Shown here: positions 9,979 through 21,129 of the stretch, piece after piece | Layout: every line of letters starts with the position of its first letter | Position numbering within the stretch: the stretch's first letter is position 1 | Origin: Hofstenia miamia | Taxonomy: Eukaryota; Xenacoelomorpha; Acoela | Assembly: GCA_004352715.1 (NCBI GenBank) | Contig: SCFE01000071.1 | Span: 5,791-69,790 of the forward strand | Length of the DNA: 64,000 nt | Direction of reading: 5' to 3' | The notes under the pieces: model-generated | Databases searched by the model: none | What the model was told of the DNA's origin: nothing | Seen by the model: the letters and a program-made list of their open reading frames with translations, nothing else | Translations under genes and position numbers: made by a program

Positions 9979-11667
9979 TTAACCAAATATTTCCAGAAGT
10001 TTGTCGTATTTCACAGAACCAAATCCTGTTGCAGCATCCCAACCTGCATGTGCGGGGAAAGCCTTAGCGCAATTTGGTTGATAATTATACCCAGAGGTTA
10101 CATCATATCCGAATGCGCCAGCGTCATTTCCATGTTGATAAATTTGAGGAGTAATGTATCCAAGAGGACCCTTCCCATTTCTCTGGCGCTCAATATTGAT
10201 GGCAGTGAATACTGCTGCTGTGATTGGGCATGATGCGGAAGTTCCTCCAATATAATTCCATGCATCATGATAGTATATTCTTAGGTTGGTAGCATAGCCT
10301 GAAAAATCTGGGTATCCTCTACCAGAAGAATTGTAAAGGCTAGAGCTAGGCAAGTTACTTGAGGACAAGTATTTAGTTACAGCATCATCTTGCCAACTTG
10401 GTCGAGAATTATGATTTGAAAAGCCCCCACCACCATCATTCCAAGGTTGCTCACCACCGAAGTCATCTGAAAGATATGTTCCGCCTACAGATACAACATA
10501 TGGAGAAGCTGTTGGATAATCTGGCTCATAATTTCCACACCAAAAATATCCGGTATTTCCAACTCCAGAGTCTCCTGAACTAATGAAAATTGTGAACTTT
10601 AGAATACCGAGTTTCTTGAATTCATCATCACATTGATTCATATTATAATCACCAAAATTTGATTCAGGATTACCATAGCTAATTGAGACAATTTTAGGAG
10701 CATTTGCGGTATTCATAAGATCTTGTGTAAATGATGCAAAATCAAACTCCCAATCGCCATCAAAGAAACCCCATGTATCTTGATCTATGACTGTTGTCAA
10801 ATAAGATGAATCTAGAGTAGCTTCACCAAGTGATGCACCGCCTGAGTCGGGATCATTATTGCCAATGATTTGGACAAGAGGATTGGTAGGCAAATTATAG
10901 TGACTTTGAAAGACTTGAATGTCACTGGGCTTAAAGTAGTTGCTGTTAAATTCGATCATGCAATTGGAATTTTGAGAGTTATTAGATGATGTATCGGTCG
11001 AAAAAGCGTCTGTTCCATAGTTTTTTCTGATAATTAGAGGATCAACCTTGTCTCCTTCAAATGGTAGAGTTGAGTCATCTTTTGCTCTTCTTATTTCCCC
11101 ATGGTATTTCAAAGGAGGGGGAAGTCGTCCGACTTTATTGATACCTGTGATAATTGATCTCACTCCCAATGGTGCATTGAGTTCCTTTAAGCGGGCATCT
11201 AAATCATATGTTGTTTTAGCTGAATGGAATATGTATTTCTCATATAATGGATGCTTGTATCTAACCAATTCCGTATCAAAGATACACTCATAGCGTGCAG
11301 CGCAGGTCTTTATCTTAATAAAGTCGTTGTGGATCATTGCTTCACCAGACAAAGGGCAAAGAGATGCGCATTGCTTTTTAAAAAACCTAATAACGCTTTT
11401 AATCTCTCTATCAGATCTCCCAATATTCTGCTTGATGTCTTCATTAGTCATATAAACTTCATACATGGGGCCATTGGGATCTGAAACAGCTTCCAAGGTT
11501 TTATCAAGCCATTCCGGATTTCTTTTCAGAAGATCAATTCTGAACTTGACTTCTTGATGTCGTTTTGATCTTTCACCATTAGGATTCCAGAGTTCTCCAA
11601 AAGAACCTGCAATTAAACAAAGACAAATAACAGCTTTTATATTCATCTTTTGATTTTGAGCTGACAT
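9979..11667 (-). CDS. Tripeptidyl-peptidase 1-like serine peptidase (sedolisin, family S53)
   Basis: Intact 562-codon frame without introns, close to the 563 residues of human TPP1. The family cleaves tripeptides from protein N-termini in the acidic lysosome. Residues 8-24 (MNIKAVICLCLIAGSFG) form a signal peptide. Residues about 25-195 match the activation pro-domain (AVSDPNGPMYEVYMTNEDI). The catalytic domain follows (DPLIIRKNYG). Visible active-site residues are Glu282 and Asp286 (GEATLDSSYL), the oxyanion Asp366 (SGDSG) and Ser477 (GGTSAS; human has SGTSAS). The calcium-site region YDVTSG (Asp522) and GWDAATGFG (Asp544) is present. Met1 gives the longest frame, but Met8 starts the signal peptide directly and is an equally good start. 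Secretion or lysosomal targeting is inferred. It stands alone, with no nearby gene. Confidence 0.93.
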   Translation of the reverse strand: MSAQNQKMNIKAVICLCLIAGSFGELWNPNGERSKRHQEVKFRIDLLKRNPEWLDKTLEAVSDPNGPMYEVYMTNEDIKQNIGRSDREIKSVIRFFKKQCASLCPLSGEAMIHNDFIKIKTCAARYECIFDTELVRYKHPLYEKYIFHSAKTTYDLDARLKELNAPLGVRSIITGINKVGRLPPPLKYHGEIRRAKDDSTLPFEGDKVDPLIIRKNYGTDAFSTDTSSNNSQNSNCMIEFNSNYFKPSDIQVFQSHYNLPTNPLVQIIGNNDPDSGGASLGEATLDSSYLTTVIDQDTWGFFDGDWEFDFASFTQDLMNTANAPKIVSISYGNPESNFGDYNMNQCDDEFKKLGILKFTIFISSGDSGVGNTGYFWCGNYEPDYPTASPYVVSVGGTYLSDDFGGEQPWNDGGGGFSNHNSRPSWQDDAVTKYLSSSNLPSSSLYNSSGRGYPDFSGYATNLRIYYHDAWNYIGGTSASCPITAAVFTAINIERQRNGKGPLGYITPQIYQHGNDAGAFGYDVTSGYNYQPNCAKAFPAHAGWDAATGFGSVKYDKLLEIFG

Positions 11668-11673
11668 GATTGT

Positions 11674-11683
11674 ATTTTATATA
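11674..11683 (-). promoter_or_regulatory. TATA-like element upstream of the peptidase gene
   Basis: TATATAAAAT on the minus strand, only 7-16 bases before Met1 and about 28-37 bases before Met8. If it is a true TATA box, transcription would begin downstream of Met1 and favour Met8 as the start. In such AT-rich DNA the motif may be chance. Confidence 0.25.
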
Positions 11684-12795
11684 GATTCTACATGTAATTA
11701 ATAAACATTTAATCGCACACAATTGTTGTGTCAGGAATGGTGATTCTTCAAATATTTGAATAGGAAATATTCATTTTTCTCATATTATTAAGCAGTGCTT
11801 TGCAATTGTTTCATTGTTGACATAATTAAGGTGCTTTTAAAGGTTATTTTGCCTAGACATTTAGTTTAATATTTTTACTACTATACAAATATATACACAA
11901 AGCTTAGATATAGTGTCCAAACATTTTATTATGCATGTTAGTAAATAATCCACATTGAAACAATTTTTTCCAAATCTATTAGGAAAGTTGATAAAATTTG
12001 TAACAAAATTATTCCTGTATCTGAAGTACTCTGAAATATTAACTTTTTCACTGGAAAATCCGATTTTTGCAAAGTCTTTTAAATTTTTCCATACTTAGTG
12101 GTCTAAGTCCCTTAAGAGCAACTATTTCCCCAAGTCTTGTCCAATGTCAGAAATGTTGACATGATGAAGAGGAAAGAGGAAATGATTTGAGACATCTATA
12201 TTACCTATAGTATGTTACGGTTGTTTTTTTTATAAAAATCATCACAAATTGTAAAAGAGCGTTGGGTTGCTTAGGGTTAATACAGAAAATTTGAAGGAAA
12301 TGGTCAATCAAAATATAAATAATTTATCAAATCTAAACAAACTGTGTCTTCATTACTAAATGGTATATAAAAAGTTAAAGAATATGTTTATCATCGACAT
12401 GTTTAATGCAAAATTTAGAAGCATAATACTAGTGAGAGAAATCTTCAAAAATTTTGAATGAAATCAACAAATTGACAGCTCAATATCCTTTATTAAATCA
12501 ATGGTTATTGAAAGTTCAGCTAGACCCGCTAGTTGGTAGGCAGCTTCAAAGTAGTAATAGTATCCGTTTAAAAGTCATATAAGAAAATATGAATTACTGC
12601 TGATTTTATCAAAGTATCTTCAAATGTTATAACAGGAAATGGAAGGCAAGCTTAGATTAACAGAATTATGACTAATGTGAAGGCGCTTCCTGGACCACCT
12701 TCACGAAAGCATATTTTTGGTAGTAGAGTTCAAAAATCTAGTACTTGCAATGATAGCTTTGAAAGAATATATAGAAAAAATGGAAGTGTCCAACA
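11684..12795. other. No gene seen
   Basis: AT-rich intergenic DNA 5' of the peptidase gene. No repeat or coding motif recognised. Confidence 0.5.
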
Positions 12796-13192
12796 TCAGA
12801 GAGGCAAATTGATCACATATTTTGACCCAACCCGACCCGCAGACAATTCACCCATGACAAGACCTGGCCCATGGGTCTGACTGTCAACTTTTGCAAATTA
12901 TTAACAAAAATAACATGAAACAATGTAATAATCGTAATGAGAAAAAAATGCATATAAAGTGGAATATAAAACAACTTTAAAACTTTATATTAACATTAAT
13001 TGAAAAGTAGGTTTTATATAGCATAGTATATTGTAAACTAAATAGAAATGCATGCGGTTAGTTTTCCTATAATATTTCATAGAAGTTTTTCAAACAATGA
13101 ATTTCTCTGACCCGACAATTTTTAAACTTTTGAGTCATGGCCCGACTTTTTTTACCTAACCCGCGGGTTGGGTTGACACGTTTGCCACTTTG
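12796..13192. mobile_element. Candidate hAT-like element with imperfect terminal inverted repeats
   Basis: The left edge reads CAGAGAGGCAAA and then GACCCAACCCGACCCGC. The reversed right edge reads CAAAGTGGCAAACGTGTC and then AACCCAACCCGCGGG. The matching CA-AG-GGCAAA and ACCCAACCCG blocks face inward, about 400 bases apart. The flanking octamers do not match well, so this is either an old copy or the edges are misplaced. Confidence 0.45.
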
Positions 13193-13519
13193 TCAAATTA
13201 TGCTCAAAGTTTCAAGTGAAATTAAGCGTCCTTTCACTGTGTGGTTGATGATAGATTTTCAGATTTGATTGACAAAGTGGATTTCTGGACTCAGGACGTT
13301 CACTTTGAAATCTGTTCGTAGAAAGGAGGCTAGGATCCTCTATTTACCATCACAAGCAAAACAGGGATACTAAAAGAAGTCTTCATACCATGTTGAATTT
13401 TGAATAGTGCTCAATCCATTAGATATAGTATAGATCCGCTTTGAAATATGGTGAGACAGTATCATGTCCCAGAATTGATCCTAATTACTGCGACTCATTT
13501 GCACACCGGACTTGCTTAC

Positions 13520-13855
13520 CAGACTTGTCAGCGAGCAGCAATTTCTAATCTCGGCTCGGTTCATTTAAATTTTGAATAAGTTCGGCTCGCCACATAAAAT
13601 CTTTCAGTGAGGCTCACTTCAGCTAGGTATTTTTTTTTAAAAATATTATGTTCTCAGAATTTTTTCAATTACTCTTCCTATTATTTAATAGACATTTCTA
13701 AAATACGATTATAAGTAAGAAATATTGAATGAAAAAATAAGAAAACTCTGCATAATCAAATTAACAAGCAGCACTATAAATTTGGTTTGCTTAAAAACGG
13801 CTCGTTGTATATACAATACTCTGCTCAAGCTCGGCTCGGCTCGTTGACAAGTCTG
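13520..13855. mobile_element. Non-autonomous hAT-type element, family A, full length
   Basis: 336-base element with 17-base terminal inverted repeats, CAGACTTGTCAGCGAGC on the left and the reverse of CAGACTTGTCAACGAGC on the right (one mismatch). It is flanked by a perfect 8-base target duplication, TTGCTTAC, at 13512-13519 and 13856-13863. CAG-type ends and 8-base duplications are hallmarks of hAT transposons. The interior is AT-rich and non-coding. Related pieces occur at about 19880-20075 and from 50441. Confidence 0.9.
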
Positions 13856-13863
13856 TTGCTTAC

Positions 13864-14480
13864 TCATTGAAACGAAATGATAGGAAAAAATAAAGTAGCG
13901 GACAAAAACACCGAGAAGCTAATGACTTTGTGGTGAAGCAATATAAGTGAGATTTGAAAAGACTCGACATTCGCAGTAACAATGGGATAAAGTTTGGCTC
14001 CAAGTTTTTCTCTGAGATGACCGCATGTTGAAAACGCTTGCACTCAGAACATCAGCAATATCCAAAAGTTGATTGAAAATTCCTCATTTACAAATAAGCG
14101 AAAATTTTTAAAGTTGATATCTATTCCGGAAATATTGATTGACATAATAAGATCAATAACAGTCTTGTGTCTGTGGTCGTCTGTTCTAGAGAATTACATG
14201 ACTGCGATCAGCTTAGGTTTTTCAGTCGAACCCAAATGTCCCACCAGGGCTACTGCAATTTTCTCGCACATGCATCAATCGATTCATTGACAACCAAATA
14301 GCACTGCCTGTTTGAAACATACCTATACTTTCTTTCTCAACTTGTCGATGTAATTTTTTCTTCGTGAATTTTCGAAAAGCAGGGTTCGCAAATTGTGTAG
14401 TTGTACACTCAGACTTTTCAATGAATATGGATTTGAAAATGTAATCCATGATCTGGTGAATACTTCTTGGTAGTCGTGTT
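13864..14480. other. No gene recognised
   Basis: Contains two overlapping open frames of about 75 codons on opposite strands (14069-14290 plus, 14222-14449 minus) that I cannot assign. Nothing supports either as a gene. Confidence 0.4.
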
Positions 14481-14920
14481 TGCTACAATAATTATGGGCA
14501 ATTGGTGTTGAATTGGATGCAGCAGACGTTAGTTTGATAGTAATAGCATTAAAATATTATCTTTTTATATGTGTTGTAAATCTCTCAGGTTATTTATTCC
14601 ACATATCTTTAGTGTTGGAAGTGGCTAGGGATTTTATGTAAGATACTATATGTACACATTAACAAAGCACTGCTAATAAACTCACCAGTGAGATATTCTC
14701 AATTCCTTTTTTCAAATATAACTCCAAGCAAGATTGTGAAAATAGGATACTGAAAAGTAAATGATTATAATGTAGTTCATTTTAGTTATATTAAAATTTC
14801 TGCATTTTATTATCGACAATACCACAGTATTGTAGTTGTACGATATCCTGCCTAGCCCTATTTTTATTATACTGTAGTCTGTACACAACACAGCATCAAC
14901 TACTCGTACTTGAGTCATAG
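14480..14920 (-). mobile_element. LINE fragment, C-terminal region
   Basis: On the minus strand, around 14600, a remnant of the LINE C-terminal signature can be read (SNTKDMWNK, with PERF after it). 14460-14540 is alignable by eye with 39200-39290, and 14650-14760 with 41710-41800, both near the LINE relics there. Strongly decayed. Confidence 0.45.
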
Positions 14921-16619
14921 ATAATCATGATGTATCTTTACGAAAGTGAGTTTACAGTAGCTTGATATTGAAATTCAATTATTTAGGCAGCCAAAGACTG
15001 ATCTTCAGATGGTTTAGGCAATTTGATGACATATCTCCATATATCTGTAATAGTAGAAATCAGGCCTGGAAGCTGGTAAACTTTTTGTACTCGACCCAAC
15101 AAATCTTTCTAAATTTGACTTTATTGGACACGACTTTGGACATTTGGGCCCATTGAAGGATTACTCATTTCAAAAATATTTGATATGCTTAAGACCAATT
15201 CAAAAACTAAAACTAACAAAATGAATTTAGTAAAATGGTAGACCATAATATCATAAATATAAAACGAATGTCTCCAGATAATCCTTTGATCATTTTTGAA
15301 ACTTGCTTACTATTCAAACAGATATCAATTTTGACGGAGCAGGCTAAAATCTGAAAAATCTGTTTATAGAGTGCAAGCTAGTGTTCAAGGCAGCTTAGAT
15401 TAATCTCAATAGAGATTCGTATGACTGAGAGCATGTTACTGAAACAAACAAAAGTATATGTGTTGCCATACACAACTAGCCCGACATTAGTGGAAAAGCT
15501 AAATGTTTTTCTATGGACGAGTTTGTTCATTTTAAAAACCTTGCTTATTTTTTACATGGAACACTAGTTTGTCAGATTTATCTACATATAGTTTTGAAAT
15601 CATCAGTTAATATGAAAATTCAATGCCATAAGCAAATGGCTGTTTGACAATCACTATTAACCCATTATTGGGGTTTGCAGCAGCTTGCTTATCTGCTACT
15701 TGAAACCAAAACATGTTTTTCTTCGTATTGTAAATCAATACATGCATATTTTTGCCAAAATTTATCAGAAGATGCGTCTTTTTGTGTATCAAAAGATTCC
15801 AAAAAATGCTAAAATTTAGCAAATGTCCGGAACATTTTTCCAATTCTTTGGGAAAAAATACAAACAATTTTATAAGGTTTGCCGTAATTTCTTCATATAA
15901 ATTCTAAATTTACAACTAAATTTCAGTGAGCTACTAATTTTTTCAGTTAGTCTGAATTCAATAGTTGTCCCAAGTTCCCGCATTTTTCGACAATCCCCTA
16001 CTCGCCCAAATGATAAAATCTCCCGCATCTTACTCCCTAGCATATTTCTAAAAAATATGAAAAACCAAAAAGTGTTCACCCAAAATATACGCCAAAAGAT
16101 AGCAATAAGTAGTATCATATATTGGGCAGGGAAAGAGAATGGGTGTGGTTTTCAATTTTATTTCGTATAAGTTTCATTACAATCTGGCCTACGATTTATT
16201 CACAAATGCGTATATTTGCGATTTTTTTGTGAATTTAATGATTTTTTTAAAATTTTACTATATGAAACAATTTACAATTTTGTAAAGAATTGCTTTTTTA
16301 CTGTAGAACAAAAATCTAAGTCATTTTGCAATTTGCTGTTCTATAAATATCTGGCTTCAGCACAGGCTCCTGTTCGTTCGGCTCACTAAATCAGATCATA
16401 AAATACATATATTCGGTGTATATTAGTAATTTATATTTTATAATCTGCAAATACGCGATGCCCAAAGAATCCTTAAGCTTGGAAACAGGTCTGTCTTACT
16501 ATGAGTAAGCTGTCTAGGAAAGATCGCCTGCCTAAAAGAAAGTTCTGGAAAAAATATTGTTTTATGTTTAAAATTTTATTTTTTAGGAATTTGTCACTCT
16601 GCAAGAGAATGCGAACTCA
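14921..16619. other. No gene seen
   Basis: AT-rich. Minus-strand open frames at 15607-15867 and 15870-16118 are biased to Phe, Ile, Lys and Asn, as expected of random AT-rich DNA, and carry no motif. Confidence 0.5.
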
Positions 16620-17040
16620 AAAATATAAGAAGACGCTTGTAAATTTTTGATTTTGTAAATAATATTTGAATTTTATGCGCCAATTTTATATATATTTATT
16701 TATTATTTGCAAATCCTGCAAATACTTGCATAACTTGCAAAGTCTTTAATAAATAAATATTTTACAAATTTTGGTATAAAAAAAATTGTAAATTTGCAAA
16801 TATATTTCAACAACTTACAATTATTTGCAAATATGGCTGAAAAAAACGTGTAAACATTTTCAAATATACCGCAAAAATTTGCAAGTACTTGCAAATATAC
16901 CACAAAACATGCAAATATTTGCAAGTAACTTGCAAATCACGCAGATACTTGTATAATTTGCATAGATTTATATAAATACTTTGCAAGTTTTTGCATTATA
17001 TTTACAAATACCTTTCAAATTTTGTAAATTTCTATTTGTT
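16620..17040. repeat. Degenerate TTGCAAAT-rich repeat patch
   Basis: About 400 bases built from variants of ATTTGCAAATA. Between 16700 and 16950 I count seven exact TGCAAAT words plus many one-off variants (TTGCAAGTACTTGCAAATAT and similar). The spacing is irregular, so this is a cryptic rather than a regular tandem array. Confidence 0.75.
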
Positions 17041-18452
17041 GGGAACTACCGAAATTTATAATAATTGTATTACTTTTAAAACTAAAATGCTTAATAATTA
17101 AAATGAGACTTCTTGATAACATGCGCATATAGGTATCTGGTTTGGAAAGGGTTGGTTTTATTTTCGATTGGAGTATGTGATTGGACCAATAGTGTTTTGC
17201 GGGCATGCCGAAGCCCGCCGCGCAGAAAGGAAAGCGGGCACCGGGCATTACTATAACCCAGAGTTGTAAACTTGGCCTGCCATTTAACCCATAAACCAAG
17301 CACAGCGCGGCCCGTTGTAATTGGCAATATTCAGGTCCAGGCCCGAGCCGAGCCCGTCATATCCAAATAATTATATGATTTTTGTAAATAAAAAAATTAA
17401 CGCATATAATTGAAAACATTAAAAGGACAGCATTTTTGCATCAATTGCACTTTTTTACAATAAAGCTAACTCGTGATGGCATCACAAGGGATCGACTTAA
17501 AATAAGGGTGCGTCCACTGCTAGAAAATGATTTTAATGGACATTTTTAAATTGTTAACAGTTGCATTGTGTTTGTGGTACATCATATGTAAACAGAACAC
17601 AGTGTATTGTCTAAGTAATTTAAATTTACGCTGGACACCTGAAGTATAAATGAGATTGACGGGCACTTGCTGTTACTACGAAAATTTCTGAATTAACTGT
17701 AGTTATTGTCGCTGTGGATTCACTTTTTCATGTAAAATAAGTCAATTGAATATAATAGTTGATATAGTGTTTGAATGTCTGCTTCGCACACCTTTAGTTG
17801 AGATGTGTTTTTAAAGTATAATTTTTCCAATTTTTTTACAGTTTTTGGGAACTTCTTCGCTTTTGAATCAATAATGTCAAAAAAATTTTAGTTAAGAACC
17901 TACTGCAAAGTTTATTTGAAAATATTTGGCATGGTATTAAGTGAAATTTCACTCTAGGTTTTAAACAAGCTTAAAATTAATCATTTAGTTCGTAAATGTT
18001 AGCAATCTTTGTGAAAATGCTTATCACAAATTGAGTTCCAATCCATGTAAAGGAAAAACAGTTAGATAAATTGAAAGATAACCCAGCATTCACAGCTAAA
18101 TGCTAAACTTCAAATTGCCCATTATTCTAATCCCATTTTTGAAATGAAGTTTTTCACAGCTCTAAAATCCTGTTAGTAAGGGATATTCGCTTTTTTTAAA
18201 AATCTTAAATATGTGTTTCCTCATATGTACACAATACTTTAGAACATTTTTTAAGCGATACATAACAAGTTTGCAGTGGTTTAAATTTAATCATTAGGAC
18301 AATATGAGGTCGAAATTTCTTAGTTTCTTCGGTAACATTTTTGTGGACACAACAGTAAGTTTTTAGGTAAAAAAACAATTGTCCTATTGATAGGCTTGTT
18401 CAGTAGAGTGGTGATGCTAGGGAGTCCATGGGGATAACCATCAACCTCGTGG
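17041..18452. other. Mostly featureless; one GC-rich transposon-like patch
   Basis: 17195-17345 is abruptly GC-rich (GCCCGCCGCGC, GGCCCGAGCCGAGCCCG) and resembles the ends of the GC-rich-tipped elements elsewhere in this window, but I could not find paired termini or a target duplication. The remainder is AT-rich and non-coding. Confidence 0.4.
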
Positions 18453-18460
18453 GGTGGGGT

Positions 18461-18546
18461 TAGGCCTCTGCGAGCCCAGTATTTCTGGCACGAGCCGAGC
18501 CTTAGACTAAAGCTCNCGAGCCGGGCTCGAGCCAGCGCCTTAATTC

Positions 18547-18581
<35 letters not shown>

Positions 18582-18730
18582 CTTGCTGGTTGTATTGTAA
18601 AAGTAAAAATAGTATAAGTAAAAACTATTGAATAAAAGTTTGCTTGGAAATTCAAGGCTCGGGCTCAGGTTCGGCTGAATGTTTTTAAAAGTGCGAGTCG
18701 AGCCCGAGTCTGAGCTCTCGCAGGGACCTA
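18461..18730. mobile_element. Non-autonomous hAT-type element, family B
   Basis: 270-base element. The left end TAGGCCTCTGCGAG matches the reversed right end TAGGTCCCTGCGAG at 12 of 14 positions. Perfect 8-base target duplication GGTGGGGT at 18453-18460 and 18731-18738. The subterminal regions repeat GAGCCGAG and GGCTCG words on both sides. A (TA)n run (18548-18578) and a lone N (18516) lie inside. Confidence 0.87.
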
Positions 18731-18738
18731 GGTGGGGT

Positions 18739-20897
18739 AGAGATAAAATCTCGCACCATGGGTTTCAAGAAAATTCGCAGGAATAGTAATGTAATTCTAT
18801 TCAACTCAATATTAATATGATTGTCAAAAATTATTTTCCCCAAATGAACAGAATAAAAAGTAAAGTGAGTAGAAATGATTCGCACGAAAACTTTCAGGGG
18901 GTGAATGGGAATCAAAATTTTGCTCCAATCGACAAGCCTGCCTATTGGTCACACTTATCCCATAATTTGATCCGAAATTGCACAATTTTTACACCAAATA
19001 GTTCTTTTTCCATAAATAGAAGTGTCAGCAGAAATATCGTCCTTGGATATTTCAGTCCATGTATAACTATTCTTAATTCAGGTATGACTACTGTAATACC
19101 CGGACCCGAGGTGAGGTCACTGTATGGGGAAAAATTTCCAACTCATTCTCAAGTTTTAGCCTGGAACCAGTATTGCTCTTAGAAAAACCGTGTTCTATTA
19201 TAGACACTTCTATATACTTTTCTAAGAATATATCTACTAACATTATTTTCTACATTTAGGGTTGAAAATTTCAGCAGATCAGATACTATACTATGGATAG
19301 ATTAACCCTATTCGGCGTGTTGGAAGATTTGTTTTCCCTATTAAACTTTCGGAGCTATCTTAGTAAGACTTGGTGAGCTCTCCAAACTTTTATTGCAGAT
19401 CATAATCCTCTAATGAAAACTTGAGGAGCCCAAAAAGCCAAGTCTAATGGGCTAAGGTAGTTAAGTAATTCAAACTATTGATAGACCTCGGACCCCTACT
19501 AAAGAGAGGGTTCATATACAATACAATGTGCACGCATACATGTGCCTGTACTATACTCCTACTGCCTTTTTCTTCCTGAAAATTGACAATTTTGTACGTA
19601 ACCGGGACCCTATAAACTCATACGCAGATATCAGGAATAATAAAAGCATCCAAAATTTTTATATGACGATATTTATGTACTTGTATATATTTCAATTAAG
19701 ACTGTAAAATCGATTATTGAGAAAATGATGATCGGCGATATTGTTGATAAGATTATCTAACGCAACTTTAAAAACATCGATTTATCTATCAGTCTCTTAC
19801 GATAATTGTTGAATCAAAACAAAAGATTGTAAAAGCACTGAACTATCTTTCTTGTACATCAAATATTTACCATCATTTATTTTATTTTTATAATAATTGA
19901 ATGGATAAATATATATTTTACAATTTGTTTTGAACAAAAAAACTACTTTAAAAAGTGTTGCATAAGTTTAGTTTAAAAGCAGCTTCTTAAGATTATAATT
20001 AATGCTCTGCCTAAATAGGGCTCGTTGTATGTTCATTACTGTACTCAAGCTCGGCGCAGCTCGTTGTCAAGTCTGCCTAAATTCTATATAAAGATGAATG
20101 CAAAAAGCAATTATTGCGGAATCTGACATCCATGGGTGGCCAAATATACAAGTCATTGATTGCAACATATTTTGGGATAATAAGATTAAGAGCTAATGTA
20201 TAAATCATTGATAGAATATTTTAACATAACTATAGCATCCTTAACAATTTGATTTGGCATTGTATTAGTAAATAGCATTTATTTCGATTGTATATAGAGA
20301 GAGAATCAACGCTTTGCACTGCGATTACGTTGACCACGCCACTCAGCGGATTGCGTGCACTAGTGACGACCGTAGTGTATTATTCTGCAGGCATTGTGAG
20401 TGTTTTATTATCGCTTTACTATACTGTACGTTCATTTTAAAACAACGGAATGAATAATTATCCGTTACAAATGGTTTTTAAGTTCATCGCATTGATAACT
20501 TTGTTAAAATGTCCTACAGAAAATTACAGATGGCCGGTTATGATACTGTTTTATTTCAAATACGAAACGATTATTGTTTAAATATATAATTGGAGTTGCA
20601 ATGATGCTTGCGTTTGTTTACGTTTTCAAATTATTTCAATTATGTATCTCTGGGTGGTGTTGAAAACGCAGCAGGCGCTGATCATTTTCATATAATAGGA
20701 AAAGTCTATTTTATCGCATCAAATCAGAACACATTTTTCCTACCAATCTTGTCACATATTTTTCAAAAGTGATTGCATTATAATTTAATTTTCCTTTTTA
20801 CAAAACAAAAGTAAGTTATTGATGTATAACTATTTTCAAAAGATAGTAAATTGATTGGTTTTTTGTTAGGCTTTATTTAAATTATGGTGTATTCGTA
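18739..20897. other. Intergenic DNA with one truncated repeat
   Basis: An open frame of 121 codons at 18817-19182 (plus) has no recognisable domain. 20290-20395 is less AT-rich than its surroundings (GATTACGTTGACCACGCC region) and could be an unrecognised exon or promoter, but I see no supporting signal. 19880-20075 is a truncated hAT family A copy, listed separately. Confidence 0.4.
19880..20075. mobile_element. hAT family A, truncated copy
   Basis: Resembles the right half of the element at 13520-13855 and ends in CTCGTTGTCAAGTCTG. No left terminus was found, so the copy is truncated. Confidence 0.6.
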
Positions 20898-21085
20898 AAG
20901 TGGCGGCGGAACAAATTTTGGTTTGGGGAGAGATGCAAATTACATTTATTACCCAGCATATTAACTTTAGCTAAGAGGACTTTAATGTCTAAAGTTTAAA
21001 ATTTAAGGTGGTTTTTTGTGAAAGGATCATTTTGGGGCAAATACAACTACCCATTCTGCCCCACATCCAACTTCCGCCGCCACTG
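20898..21085. mobile_element. Candidate hAT-like element with GTGGCGGCGGAA ends
   Basis: AGTGGCGGCGGAA on the left faces its exact inverse TTCCGCCGCCACT on the right, 188 bases end to end. The right tip adds the CAG expected of hAT ends; the left tip has A in place of C. Flanking octamers agree at only about four positions, so the target duplication is eroded or absent. Confidence 0.6.
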
Positions 21086-21129
21086 ATTTGGGATAAATTC
21101 TGTTCAAGATCCTATTGTTTAATAGAAGC

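Noticed and set aside
11048-11484. Plus-strand open frames of 77-81 codons inside the peptidase gene
   Set aside because: They lie antisense to the conserved sedolisin coding sequence.
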